Assembly: GCF_029227915.1 (NCBI RefSeq)
Contig: NC_079887.1
Location: forward strand, 2,852,001 to 2,916,000
Reading direction: 5' to 3'
Length of the DNA stretch: 64,000 bases
DNA from: Hydractinia symbiolongicarpus
Lineage: Eukaryota; Cnidaria; Hydrozoa; Anthoathecata; Hydractiniidae
The notes under the pieces are model-generated. The model was given only the letters and a program-made list of their open reading frames with translations, made no database searches and was not told the DNA's origin. Position numbers and translations under genes: made by a program. Positions 11,701 through 22,200 of the stretch are shown one piece after another. The first letter of the stretch is position 1, and the number at the start of each line of letters is the position of its first letter.

Positions 11701-13000
11701 GAAAAAATAATTTAAAAAATCGTTCGGGAAATGAGTTTACTCCCTGGGTACTTTCTTTGTATACTTTTGACTATACGGACCAAGCCGGGATTTACGGGAA
11801 ATCGCGGGTTTTCGTTTGCCGGCGATTAAACTTCTTTTATTCAGCGTCTCATCAAAAATGAAAACATTTTTAAAAACTACAAATCTTATGCGTTTTAGTG
11901 GTGAAAAAATAATTTAAAAAATCGTTCTGGAAATGAGTTTACTCACAGGGTACTTTCTTTGTATACATTCGACTATACGTGCCAAGCCCGGGATTTACGG
12001 GAAATCGCAAGTTTTCGTTTGCCGGCGATTAAACTGCTTTTATTCAGCGTCTCATCAAAAATGAAAACATTTTTGAAAACTACAAGTCTCAGGCGTTTTA
12101 GTGGTGAAAAATTAATTTAAAAAATCGTTCGGGAAATGAGTTTACTCCCTGGGTACTTTCTTTGTATACTTTTGACTATACGGACCAAGCCGGGATTTTC
12201 GGGAAATCGCGGGTTTTCGTTTGCCGGCGATTAAACTTCTTTTATTCAGCGTCTCATCGAAAATGAAAACATTTTTAAAAACTACAAGTCTTATGCGTTT
12301 TAGTGGTGAAAAAATAATTTAAAAAATCGTTGTGGAAATGAGTTTACTCACAGGGTACTTTCTTTGTATACATTCGACTATACGTGCCAAGCCCGGGATT
12401 TACGGGAAATCGCGGGTTTTCGTTTGCCGGCGATTAAACTGCTTTTATTCAGCGTCTCATCAAAAATGAAAACATTCTTAAAAACTACAAGTCTCATGCG
12501 CTTTAGTGGTGAAATAATAATTTAAAAAATCGTTCTGGAAATGAGTTTACTCCCTGGGTACTTTCTTTGTATACTTTTGACTATACGGGCCGAGTCCGGG
12601 ATTTAGGGAAATCGCAGGTTTTCGTTTGCCGGCGATTAAACTGCTTTTATTCAGCGTCTCATTAAAAATGAAAACATTTTTAAAAAGTACAAGTCTCAGG
12701 CGTTTTAGTGGTGAAAAAATAATTTAAAAAATCGTTCGGGAAATGAGTTTACTCCCTGGGTACTTTCTTTGTATACTTTTGACTATACGGACCAAGCCGG
12801 GATTTACGGGAAATCGCGGGTTTTCGTTTGCCGGCGATTAAACTTCTTTTATTCAGCGTCTCATCAAAAATGAAAACATTTTTAAAAACTACAAATCTTA
12901 TGCGTTTTAGTGGTGAAAAAATAATTTAAAAAATCGTTCTGGAAATGAGTTTACTCACAGGGTACTTTCTTTGTATACATTCGACTATACGTGCCAAGCC
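8700..13000 (+). repeat. Higher-order repeat, 10 monomers, period about 2024 bp
   Basis: Private variants recur at exactly 2024 bp: CTACAACTCTCATGCG at about 9247 and 11271, TCGCAAGTTTTCG at 9981 and 12005, TGAAAAATTAATTT at 10081 and 12105, and CATCGAAAATG at 10231 and 12255. The first copy spans about 8700-10724 and the second begins there and is traceable to about 13000. A weaker half-period exists: TCGCAAG is also at 13017, 1012 bp after 12005, so the 10-mer may itself derive from a 5-mer. Block edges are estimated by eye. Confidence 0.88.
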
Positions 13001-16000
13001 CGGGATTTACGGGAAATCGCAAGTTTTCGTTTGCCGGCGATTAAACTGCTTTTATTCAGCGTCTCATCAAAAATGAAAACATTTTTGAAAACTACAAGTC
13101 TCAGGCGTTTTAGTGGTGAAAATTTAATTTAAAAAATCGTTCGGGAAATGAGTTTACTCCCTGGGTACTTTCTTTGTATACTTTTGACTATACGGACCAA
13201 GCCGGGATTTACGGGAAATCGCGGGTTTTCGTTTGCCGGCGATTAAACTTCTTTTATTCAGCGTCTCATCAAAAATGAAAACATTTTTAAAAACTACAAG
13301 TCTTATGCGTTTTAGTGGTGAAAAAATAATTTAAAAAATCGTTGTGGAAATGAGTTTACTCACAGGGTACTTTCTTTGTATACATTCGACTATACGTGCC
13401 AAGCCCGGGATTTACGGGAAATCGCGGGTTTTCGTTTGCCGGCGATTAAACTGCTTTTATTCAGCGTCTCATCAAAAATGAAAACATTCTTGAAAACTAC
13501 AAGTCTCATGCGCTTTAGTGGTGAAATAATAATTTAAAAAATCGTTTGGGAAATGAGTTTACTCCCTGGGTACTTTCTTTGTATACTTTTGACTATACGG
13601 GCCGAGTCCAGGATTTACGGAAAATCGCAGGTTTTCGTTTGCCGGCGATTAAACTTCATTTATTCAGCGTCTCATCAAAAATGAAAACATTTTCAAAAAC
13701 TACAAGTCTCATGCGTTTTAGTGGTGAAAAAGTAGTTTAAAAAATCGTTCGGGAAATGAGTTTACTCCCTGGGTAATTTCTTTGTATACTTTTGACTATA
13801 CGGGCCAAGCCCGGGATTTACGGGAAATCGCGGGTTTTTGTTTGCCGGCGATTAAACTTCTTTTATTCAGCGTCTCATCAAAAATGAAAACATTTTTAAA
13901 AACTACAAGTCTTATGCGTTTTAGTGGTGAAAAAATAATTTAAAAAATCGTTGTGGAAATGAGTTTACTCACAGGGTACTTTCTTTGTATACATTCGACT
14001 ATACGTGCCAAGCCCGGGATTTACGGGAAATCGCAGGTTTTCGTTTGCCGGCGATTAAACTGCTTTTATTCAGCGTCTCATCAAAAATGAAAACATTCTT
14101 GAAAACTACAAGTCTCATGCGCTTTAGTGGTGAAATAATAATTTAAAAAATCGTTTGGGAAATGAGTTTACTCCCTGGGTACTTTCTTTGTATACTTTTG
14201 ACTATACGGACCAAGCCGGGATTTACGGGAAATCGCGGGTTTTCGTTTGCCGGCGATTAAACTTCTTTTATTCAGCGTCTCATCAAAAATGAAAACATTT
14301 TTAAAAACTACAAATCTTATGCGTTTTAGTGGTGAAAAAATAATTTAAAAAATCGTTCTGGAAATGAGTTTACTCACAGGGTACTTTCTTTGTATACATT
14401 CGACTATACGTGCCAAGCCCGGGATTTACGGGAAATCGCAAGTTTTCGTTTGCCGGCGATTAAACTGCTTTTATTCAGCGTCTCATCAAAAATGAAAACA
14501 TTTTTGAAAACTACAAGTCTCAGGCGTTTTAGTGGTGAAAAATTAATTTAAAAAATCGTTCGGGAAATGAGTTTACTCCCTGGGTACTTTCTTTGTATAC
14601 TTTTGACTATACGGACCAAGCCGGGATTTTCGGGAAATCGCGGGTTTTCGTTTGCCGGCGATTAAACTTCTTTTATTCAGCGTCTCATCGAAAATGAAAA
14701 CATTTTTAAAAACTACAAGTCTTATGCGTTTTAGTGGTGAAAAAATAATTTAAAAAATCGTTGTGGAAATGAGTTTACTCACAGGGTACTTTCTTTGTAT
14801 ACATTCGACTATACGTGCCAAGCCCGGGATTTACGGGAAATCGCGGGTTTTCGTTTGCCGGCGATTAAACTGCTTTTATTCAGCGTCTCATCAAAAATGA
14901 AAACATTCTTAAAAACTACAAGTCTCATGCGCTTTAGTGGTGAAATAATAATTTAAAAAATCGTTCTGGAAATGAGTTTACTCCCTGGGTACTTTCTTTG
15001 TATACTTTTGACTATACGGGCCGAGTCCGGGATTTAGGGAAATCGCAGGTTTTCGTTTGCCGGCGATTAAACTGCTTTTATTCAGCGTCTCATTAAAAAT
15101 GAAAACATTTTTAAAAAGTACAAGTCTCAGGCGTTTTAGTGGTGAAAAAATAATTTAAAAAATCGTTCGGGAAATGAGTTTACTCCCTGGGTACTTTCTT
15201 TGTATACTTTTGACTATACGGACCAAGCCGGGATTTACGGGAAATCGCGGGTTTTCGTTTGCCGGCGATTAAACTTCTTTTATTCAGCGTCTCATCAAAA
15301 ATGAAAACATTTTTAAAAACTACAAATCTTATGCGTTTTAGTGGTGAAAAAATAATTTAAAAAATCGTTCTGGAAATGAGTTTACTCACAGGGTACTTTC
15401 TTTGTATACATTCGACTATACGTGCCAAGCCCGGGATTTACGGGAAATCGCAAGTTTTCGTTTGCCGGCGATTAAACTGCTTTTATTCAGCGTCTCATCA
15501 AAAATGAAAACATTTTTGAAAACTACAAGTCTCAGGCGTTTTAGTGGTGAAAATTTAATTTAAAAAATCGTTCGGGAAATGAGTTTACTCCCTGGGTACT
15601 TTCTTTGTATACTTTTGACTATACGGACCAAGCCGGGATTTACGGGAAATCGCGGGTTTTCGTTTGCCGGCGATTAAACTTCTTTTATTCAGCGTCTCAT
15701 CAAAAATGAAAACATTTTTAAAAACTACAAGTCTTATGCGTTTTAGTGGTGAAAAAATAATTTAAAAAATCGTTGTGGAAATGAGTTTACTCACAGGGTA
15801 CTTTCTTTGTATACATTCGACTATACGTGCCAAGCCCGGGATTTACGGGAAATCGCGGGTTTTCGTTTGCCGGCGATTAAACTGCTTTTATTCAGCGTCT
15901 CATCAAAAATGAAAACATTCTTGAAAACTACAAGTCTCATGCGCTTTAGTGGTGAAATAATAATTTAAAAAATCGTTTGGGAAATGAGTTTACTCCCTGG

Positions 16001-16640
16001 GTACTTTCTTTGTATACTTTTGACTATACGGGCCGAGTCCAGGATTTACGGAAAATCGCAGGTTTTCGTTTGCCGGCGATTAAACTTCATTTATTCAGCG
16101 TCTCATCAAAAATGAAAACATTTTCAAAAACTACAAGTCTCATGCGTTTTAGTGGTGAAAAAGTAGTTTAAAAAATCGTTCGGGAAATGAGTTTACTCCC
16201 TGGGTAATTTCTTTGTATACTTTTGACTATACGGGCCAAGCCCGGGATTTACGGGAAATCGCGGGTTTTTGTTTGCCGGCGATTAAACTTCTTTTATTCA
16301 GCGTCTCATCAAAAATGAAAACATTTTTAAAAACTACAAGTCTTATGCGTTTTAGTGGTGAAAAAATAATTTAAAAAATCGTTGTGGAAATGAGTTTACT
16401 CACAGGGTACTTTCTTTGTATACATTCGACTATACGTGCCAAGCCCGGGATTTACGGGAAATCGCAGGTTTTCGTTTGCCGGCGATTAAACTGCTTTTAT
16501 TCAGCGTCTCATCAAAAATGAAAACATTCTTGAAAACTACAAGTCTCATGCGCTTTAGTGGTGAAATAATAATTTAAAAAATCGTTTGGGAAATGAGTTT
16601 ACTCCCTGGGTACTTTCTTTGTATACTTTTGACTATACGG
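11735..16640 (+). repeat. Higher-order repeat, 12 monomers, period 2431 bp, two tandem copies
   Basis: Two adjacent copies, about 11735-14165 and 14166-16596, appear near-identical in every stretch compared. Markers at a distance of 2431 bp include CATCGAAAATG at 12255 and 14686, the monomer starting at 13546 and at 15977 (with GATTTACGGAAAATCGCAGG and AACATTTTCAAAAACTAC), and CCCTGGGTAATTTC at about 13769 and 16200. Similarity stops at the left at about 11731 versus 14162 (GTTCGGG against GTTTGGG) and at the right at about 14209 versus 16640. The block overlaps the end of the 2024-bp repeat, so it is a later, nested duplication. It is the longest repeat unit I could define in the window. Confidence 0.9.
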
Positions 16641-17697
16641 GCCGGGTCCAGGATTTACGGGAAATCGCAGGTTTTCGTTTGCCGGCGATTAAACTTCTTT
16701 TATTCAGCGTCTCATCAAAAATGAAAACATTTTTAAAAACTTCAAGTCTTATGCGTTTTAGTGATGAAAAAATAATTTAAAAAATCGTTCTGGAAATGAG
16801 TTTACTCCCTGGGTACTTTCTTTGTATACTTTTGACTATACGGGCCGAGTCCGGGATTTAGGGAAATCGCAGGTTTTCGTTTGTCGGCGAATAAACTGCT
16901 TTTATTCAGAGTCTCATCAAAAATGAAAACATTTTTAAAAACTACAAGTCTCATGCGTTTTAGTGGTGAAAAAATAATTTAAAAAATCGTTCGGGAAATG
17001 AGGTTACTCCCTGGGTACTTTCTTTGTATACTTTTGACTATACGGGCCGAGTCCAGGATTTACGGGAAATCGCAGGTTTTCGTTTGCCGGCGATTAAACT
17101 TCATTTATTCAGCGTCTCATCAAAAATGAAAACATTTTCAAAAACTACAAGTCTCATGCGTTTTAGTGGTGAAAAAATAATTTAAAAAATCGTTCGGGAA
17201 ATGAGTTTACTCCCTGGGTACTTTTTTTTTGTATACTTTTGACTATACGGGCCAAGCCTGGGATTTACGGAAAAACGCGGGTTTTCGTTTGCCGGCGATT
17301 AAACTTCCTTTCTTCAGCGTCTCATCAAAAATGAAAACATTTTTGAAAACTACAAGTCTCATGCGTTTTAGTGGTGAAAAAATAATTTAAAAAATCGTTC
17401 GGGAAATGAGTTTACTCCCTGGGCACTTTCTTTGTATACTTTTGACTATACGGGCCAAGCCGGGATTTACGGGAAATCGCGGGATTTCGTTTGCCGGCGA
17501 TTAAACTTCTTTTATTCAGCGTTTCATCAAAAATGAAAACATTTTTGAAAACTACAAGTCTCATGCGTTTTAGTGGTGAAAAAATAATTTAAAAAATCGT
17601 TCTGGAAATGAGTTTACTCACAGGGTACTTTCTTTGTATACATTCGACTATACGTGCAAAGCCTGGGATTTACGGGAAATCGCGGGTTTTCGTTTTA
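16640..17697 (+). repeat. Unduplicated monomers next to the strand switch
   Basis: About five monomers after the 2431-bp block do not share clear private variants with neighbours. They include a run of nine T at 17222-17230, where other monomers have TTTCTTT, and a type B half-monomer directly before the junction (TCACAGGG, CATTCGAC, with GTGCAAAGCCTGGG). Confidence 0.75.
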
Positions 17698-17730
17698 CCC
17701 GGCTTGGCCCGTATAGTCAAAAGTATAAAA
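17640..17730. other. Fold-back strand-switch junction between the two arms
   Basis: The forward monomer runs through GCCTGGG (17661-17667), GGGAAATCGCGGG and CGTTTT (17691-17696). From 17698 the sequence reads CCCGGCTTGGCCCGTATAGT, which is the reverse complement of monomer sequence. The GGG at 17665-17667 and the CCC at 17698-17700 are inverted partners, so 17668-17697 forms an unpaired loop of about 30 nt between two long imperfect arms. In monomer coordinates the join links a position just after CGTTT on the forward strand to the end of TCCGGG on the reverse strand. Some left-arm monomers read CGTTTTCCCG at this place, so a few bases of microhomology (CCCG) may have guided the join, with one extra A at 17697. 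The two flanking half-monomers differ: type B with CATTCGAC on the left, type A with the complement of CTTTTGAC on the right. Confidence 0.93.
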
Positions 17731-18175
17731 AGAAAGTACCCAGGGAGTAAACTCATTTCCCGAACGATTTTTTAAATTATTTTTTCACCACTAAAACGCA
17801 TGAGACTTGTAGTTTTCAAAAATGTTTTCATTTTTGATGAGACGCTGAATAAAAGCAGTTTAATCGCCGGCAAACGAAAACCCGCGATTTCCCGTAAATC
17901 CCGGCTTGGCCCGTATAGTCAAAAGTATACAAAGAAAGTACCCAGGGAGTAAACTCATTTCCCGAACGATTTTTTAAATTATTTTTTCACCACTAAAGCG
18001 CATGAAACTTGTAGTTTTTAACAATGTTTTCATTTTTGATGAGACGCTGAATAAAAGAAGTTTCATCGCCGGCAAACGAAAACCGGCGATTTCCCGTAAA
18101 TCCCGGGCTTGGCACGTATAGTCGAATGTATACAAAGAAAGTACCCTGTGAGTAAACTCATTTCCAGAACGATTT
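17698..18175 (-). repeat. First reverse-orientation monomers after the junction
   Basis: Two to three type A monomers follow the junction, with the complement of CCAAGCCGGG and of ACTGCTTTTATTC. The first has TATAAAAAGAAAG in place of TATACAAAGAAAG. A type B monomer (CCCTGTGAG with GTCGAATG) follows at about 18110-18175. They do not mirror the last left-arm monomers base for base. Confidence 0.8.
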
Positions 18176-20200
18176 TTGAAATTATTTTTTCACCACTAAA
18201 ACGCATAAGACTTGTAGTTTTTAAAAATGTTGTCATTTTTGATGAGACGCTGAATAAAAGAAGTTTAATCGCCGGCAAACGAAAACCCGCGATTTCCCGT
18301 AAATCCCGGCTTGGCCCGTATAGTCAAAAGTATACAAAGAAACTACCCAGGGAGTAAACTCATTTCCCAAACGATTTTTTAAATTATTTTTTCACCACTA
18401 AAACGCATGAGACTTGTAGTTTTCAAAAATGTTTTCATTTTTGATGAGACGCTGAATAAAAGCAGTTTAATCGCCGGCAAACGAAAACCCGCGTTTTTCC
18501 GTAAATCCCGGACTTGGCCCGTATAGTCAAAAGTATACAAAGAAAGTACCCAGGGAGTAAACCCATTTCCAGAACGATTTTTTAAATTATTTTTTCACCA
18601 CTAAAACGCATAAGATTTGTAGTTTGTAAAAATGTTTTCATTTTTGATGAGACGCTGAATAAAAGAAGTTTAATCGCCGGCAAACGAAAACCCGCGTTTT
18701 TCCGTAAATCCCGGACTTGGCCCGTATAGTCAAAAGTATACAAAGAAAGTACCCAGGGAGTAAACTCTTTTCCCGAGCGATTTTATGAAATTTCTTTTTC
18801 ACCACTAAAACGCATGAGACTTGTAGTTTTTAAAAATATTTTCATTTTTGATGAGACGCTGAATAAAAGAAGTTTAATCGCCGGCAAACGAAAACCCGCT
18901 ATTTCCCGTAAATCCCGGCTTGGCCCGTATAGTCACAAGTATACAAAGAAACTACCCAGGGAGTAAACTCATTTCCCGAACGATTTTTTAAATTATTTTT
19001 TCACCACTAAAACGCATGAGACTTGTAGTTTTCAAAAATGTTTTCATTTTTGATGAGACGCTGAATAAAAGCAGTTTAATCGCCGGCAAACGAAAACCTG
19101 CGATTTCCCTAAATCCCGGACTCGGCCCGTATAGTCAAAAGTATACAAAGAAAGTACCCAGGGGGTAAACTCATTTCCAGAACGATTTTTTAAATTATTT
19201 TTTCACCACTAAAACGCATAAGACTTGTAGTTTTTAAAAATGTTGTCATTTTTGATGAGACGCTGAATAAAAGAAGTTTAATCGCCGGCAAACGAAAACC
19301 CGCGATTTCCCGTAAATCCCGGCTTGGCCCGTATAGTCAAAAGTATACAAAGAAACTACCCAGGGAGTAAACTCATTTCCCAAACGATTTTTTAAATTAT
19401 TTTTTCACCACTAAAACGCATGAGACTTGTAGTTTTCAAAAATGTTTTCATTTTTGATGAGACGCTGAATAAAAGCAGTTTAATCGCCGGCAAACGAAAA
19501 CCCGCGTTTTTCCGTAAATCCCGGACTTGGCCCGTATAGTCAAAAGTATACAAAGAAAGTACCCAGGGAGTAAACCCATTTCCAGAACGATTTTTTAAAT
19601 TATTTTTTCACCACTAAAACGCATAAGATTTGTAGTTTGTAAAAATGTTTTCATTTTTGATGAGACGCTGAATAAAAGAAGTTTAATCGCCGGCAAACGA
19701 AAACCCGCGTTTTTCCGTAAATCCCGGACTTGGCCCGTATAGTCAAAAGTATACAAAGAAAGTACCCAGGGAGTAAACTCTTTTCCCGAGCGATTTTATG
19801 AAATTTCTTTTTCACCACTAAAACGCATGAGACTTGTAGTTTTTAAAAATATTTTCATTTTTGATGAGACGCTGAATAAAAGAAGTTTAATCGCCGGCAA
19901 ACGAAAACCCGCTATTTCCCGTAAATCCCGGCTTGGCCCGTATAGTCACAAGTATACAAAGAAACTACCCAGGGAGTAAACTCATTTCCCGAACGATTTT
20001 TTAAATTATTTTTTCACCACTAAAACGCATGAGACTTGTAGTTTTCAAAAATGTTTTCATTTTTGATGAGACGCTGAATAAAAGCAGTTTAATCGCCGGC
20101 AAACGAAAACCTGCGATTTCCCTAAATCCCGGACTCGGCCCGTATAGTCAAAAGTATACAAAGAAAGTACCCAGGGGGTAAACTCATTTCCAGAACGATT
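18175..20200 (-). repeat. Higher-order repeat, 5 monomers, period 1013 bp, two copies
   Basis: Private variants repeat at 1013 bp: TGTCATTTTT after AAAATGT at 18231 and 19244, ACCCATTTCC with ATAAGATTTGTAGTTTGTAA at 18561 and 19574, and CGATTTTATGAAATTTC at 18778 and 19791. The last marker appears a third time at 21209, a further 1418 bp (seven monomers) on, so part of the block was copied again in a different register. Confidence 0.88.
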
Positions 20201-22200
20201 TTTTAAATTATTTTTTCACCACTAAAACGCATAAGACTTGTAGTTTTTAAAAATGTTTTCATTTTTGATGAGACGCTGAATAAAAGAAGTTTTATCGCCG
20301 ACAAACGAAAACCCACGTTTTTCCGTAAATCCAGGCTTGGCCCGTATAGTCAAAAGTATACAAAGAAAGTACCCAGGGAGTAAACTCATTTCCCGAGCGA
20401 TTTTTTAAATTACTTTTTCACCACTAAAACGCATGAGACATGTAGTTTTCAAGAATGTTTTCATTTTTGATGAGACGCTGAATAAAAGCAGTTTAATCGC
20501 CGGCAAACGAAAACCCGCGATTTCCCGTAAATCCCGGGCTTGGCACGTATAGTCGAATGTATACAAAGAAAGTACCCTGTGAGTAAACTCATTTCCAGAA
20601 CGATTTTTTAAATTATTTTTTCACCACTAAAACGCATAAGACTTGTAGTTTTTAAAAACGTTTTCATTTTTGATGAGACGCTGAATAAAAGAAGTTTAAT
20701 CGCCGGCAAACCAAAACCCGCGATTTCCCGTAAATCCCGGCTTGGTCCGTATAGTCAAAAGTATACAAAGAAACTACCCAGGGAGTAAACTCATTTCCCG
20801 AACGATTTTTTAAATTACTTTTTTACCACTAAAACGCATGAGACTTGTAGTTTTCAAAAATGTTTTCATTTTTGATGAGACGCTGAATAAAAGCAGTTTA
20901 ATCGCCGGCAAACGAAAACCCGCGTTTTTCCGTAAATCCCGGACTTGGCCCGTATAGTCAAAAGTATACAAAGAAAGTACCCAGGGAGTAAACTCATTTC
21001 CAGAACGATTTTTTAAATTATTTTTTCACCACTAAAACGCAAAAGATTTGTAGTTTGTAAAAATGTTTTCATTTTTGATGAGACGCTGAATAAAAGAAGT
21101 TTAATCGCCGGCAAACGAAAACCCGCGTTTTTCCGTAAATCCCGGACTTGGCCCGTATAGTCAAAAGTATACAAAGAAAGTACCCAGGGAGTAAACTCTT
21201 TTCCCGAGCGATTTTATGAAATTTCTTTTTCACCACTAAAACGCATGAGACTTGTAGTTTTTAAAAATATTTTCATTTTTGATGAGACGCTGAATAAAAG
21301 AAGTTTAATCGCCGGCAAACGAAAACCCGCTATTTCCCGTAAATCCCGGCTTGGCCCGTATAGTCACAAGTATACAAAGAAACTATCCAGGGAGTAAACT
21401 CATTTCCCGAACGATTTTTTAAATTATTTTTTCACCACTAAAACGCATGAGACTTGTAGTTTTCAAAAATGTTTTCATTTTTGATGAGACGCTGAATAAA
21501 AGCAGTTTAATCGCCGGCAAACGAAAACCTGCGATTTCCCTAAATCCCGGACTCGGCCCGTATAGTCAAAAGTATACAAAGAAAGTACCCAGGGAGTAAA
21601 CTCATTTCCAGAACGATTTTTTAAATTATTTTTTCACCACTAAAACGCATAAGACTTGTAGTTTTTAAAAATGTTTTCATTTTTGATGAGACGCTGAATA
21701 AAAGAAGTTTAATCGCCGACAAACGAAAACCCACGTTTTTCCGTAAATCCAGGCTTGGCCCGTATAGTCAAAAGTATACAAAGAAAGTACCCAGGGAGTA
21801 AACTCATTTCCCGAGCGATTTTTTAAATTACTTTTTCACCACTAAAACGCATGAGACTTGTAATTTTCAAAAATGTTTTCATTTTTGATGAGACGCTAAA
21901 TAAAAGCAGTTTAATCGCCGGCAAACGAAAACCTGCGATTTCCCTAAATCCCGGACTCGGCCCGTATAGTCAAAAGTATACAAAGAAAGTACCCAGGGAG
22001 TAAACTCATTTCAAGAACGATTTTTTAATTTATTTTTTCACCACTAAAACGCATGAGACTTGTAGTTTTCAACAATGTTTTCATTTTTGATGAGACGCTG
22101 AATAAAAGAAGTTTCATCGCCGGCAAACGAAAACCCGCGATTTCCCGTAAATCCCGGGCTTGGCCCGTATAGTCAAAAGTATACAAAGAAAGTACCCAGG
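20200..22200 (-). repeat. Type A and B monomers, partial 7-mer copy of the preceding block
   Basis: This stretch repeats about 19.5-20.4 kb at an offset near 1418 bp, carrying the CGATTTTATGAAATTTC marker at 21209 and the GCCGACAAACG variant at about 20295 and 21714. No sequence other than satellite is present. Confidence 0.78.

Larger units (their letters stand above)
1..17697 (+). repeat. Left arm of 203-bp satellite array, forward orientation
   Basis: About 87 head-to-tail monomers of about 203 bp fill this arm with no other sequence between them. Landmarks recurring in each monomer, in order, are GAAATGAGTTTACTCCCTGG, CTTTGTATACTTTTGACTAT, ACGGGCCGAGTCCGGGATTT, TTTCGTTTGCCGGCGATTAA, TTCAGCGTCTCATCAAAAAT, GAAAACATTTTTAAAAACTA and GCGTTTTAGTGGTGAAAAAA. 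The period is shown by identical landmarks at 385 and 994, exactly 3 x 203 apart. Single monomers vary by a few bases, for example CCAAGCCGGG in place of CCGAGTCCGGG, or GGGATTTAGGG in place of GGGATTTACGGG. The first base of the window is already inside a monomer, so the array extends further left. The family is unknown to me. The orientation called forward is arbitrary. Confidence 0.98.

Noticed and set aside
17640-17730. Terminal inverted repeats of a transposon
   Set aside because: The inverted arms are the satellite array itself. There is no target-site duplication, no transposase and no second boundary.
17698-18300. Right arm as a fold-back read artefact of the left arm
   Set aside because: The first right-arm monomers differ from the last left-arm ones in type (complement of CTTTTGAC against CATTCGAC, TCCCTGGG against TCACAGGG), so it is not a direct mirror. 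An assembly mis-join is still possible.
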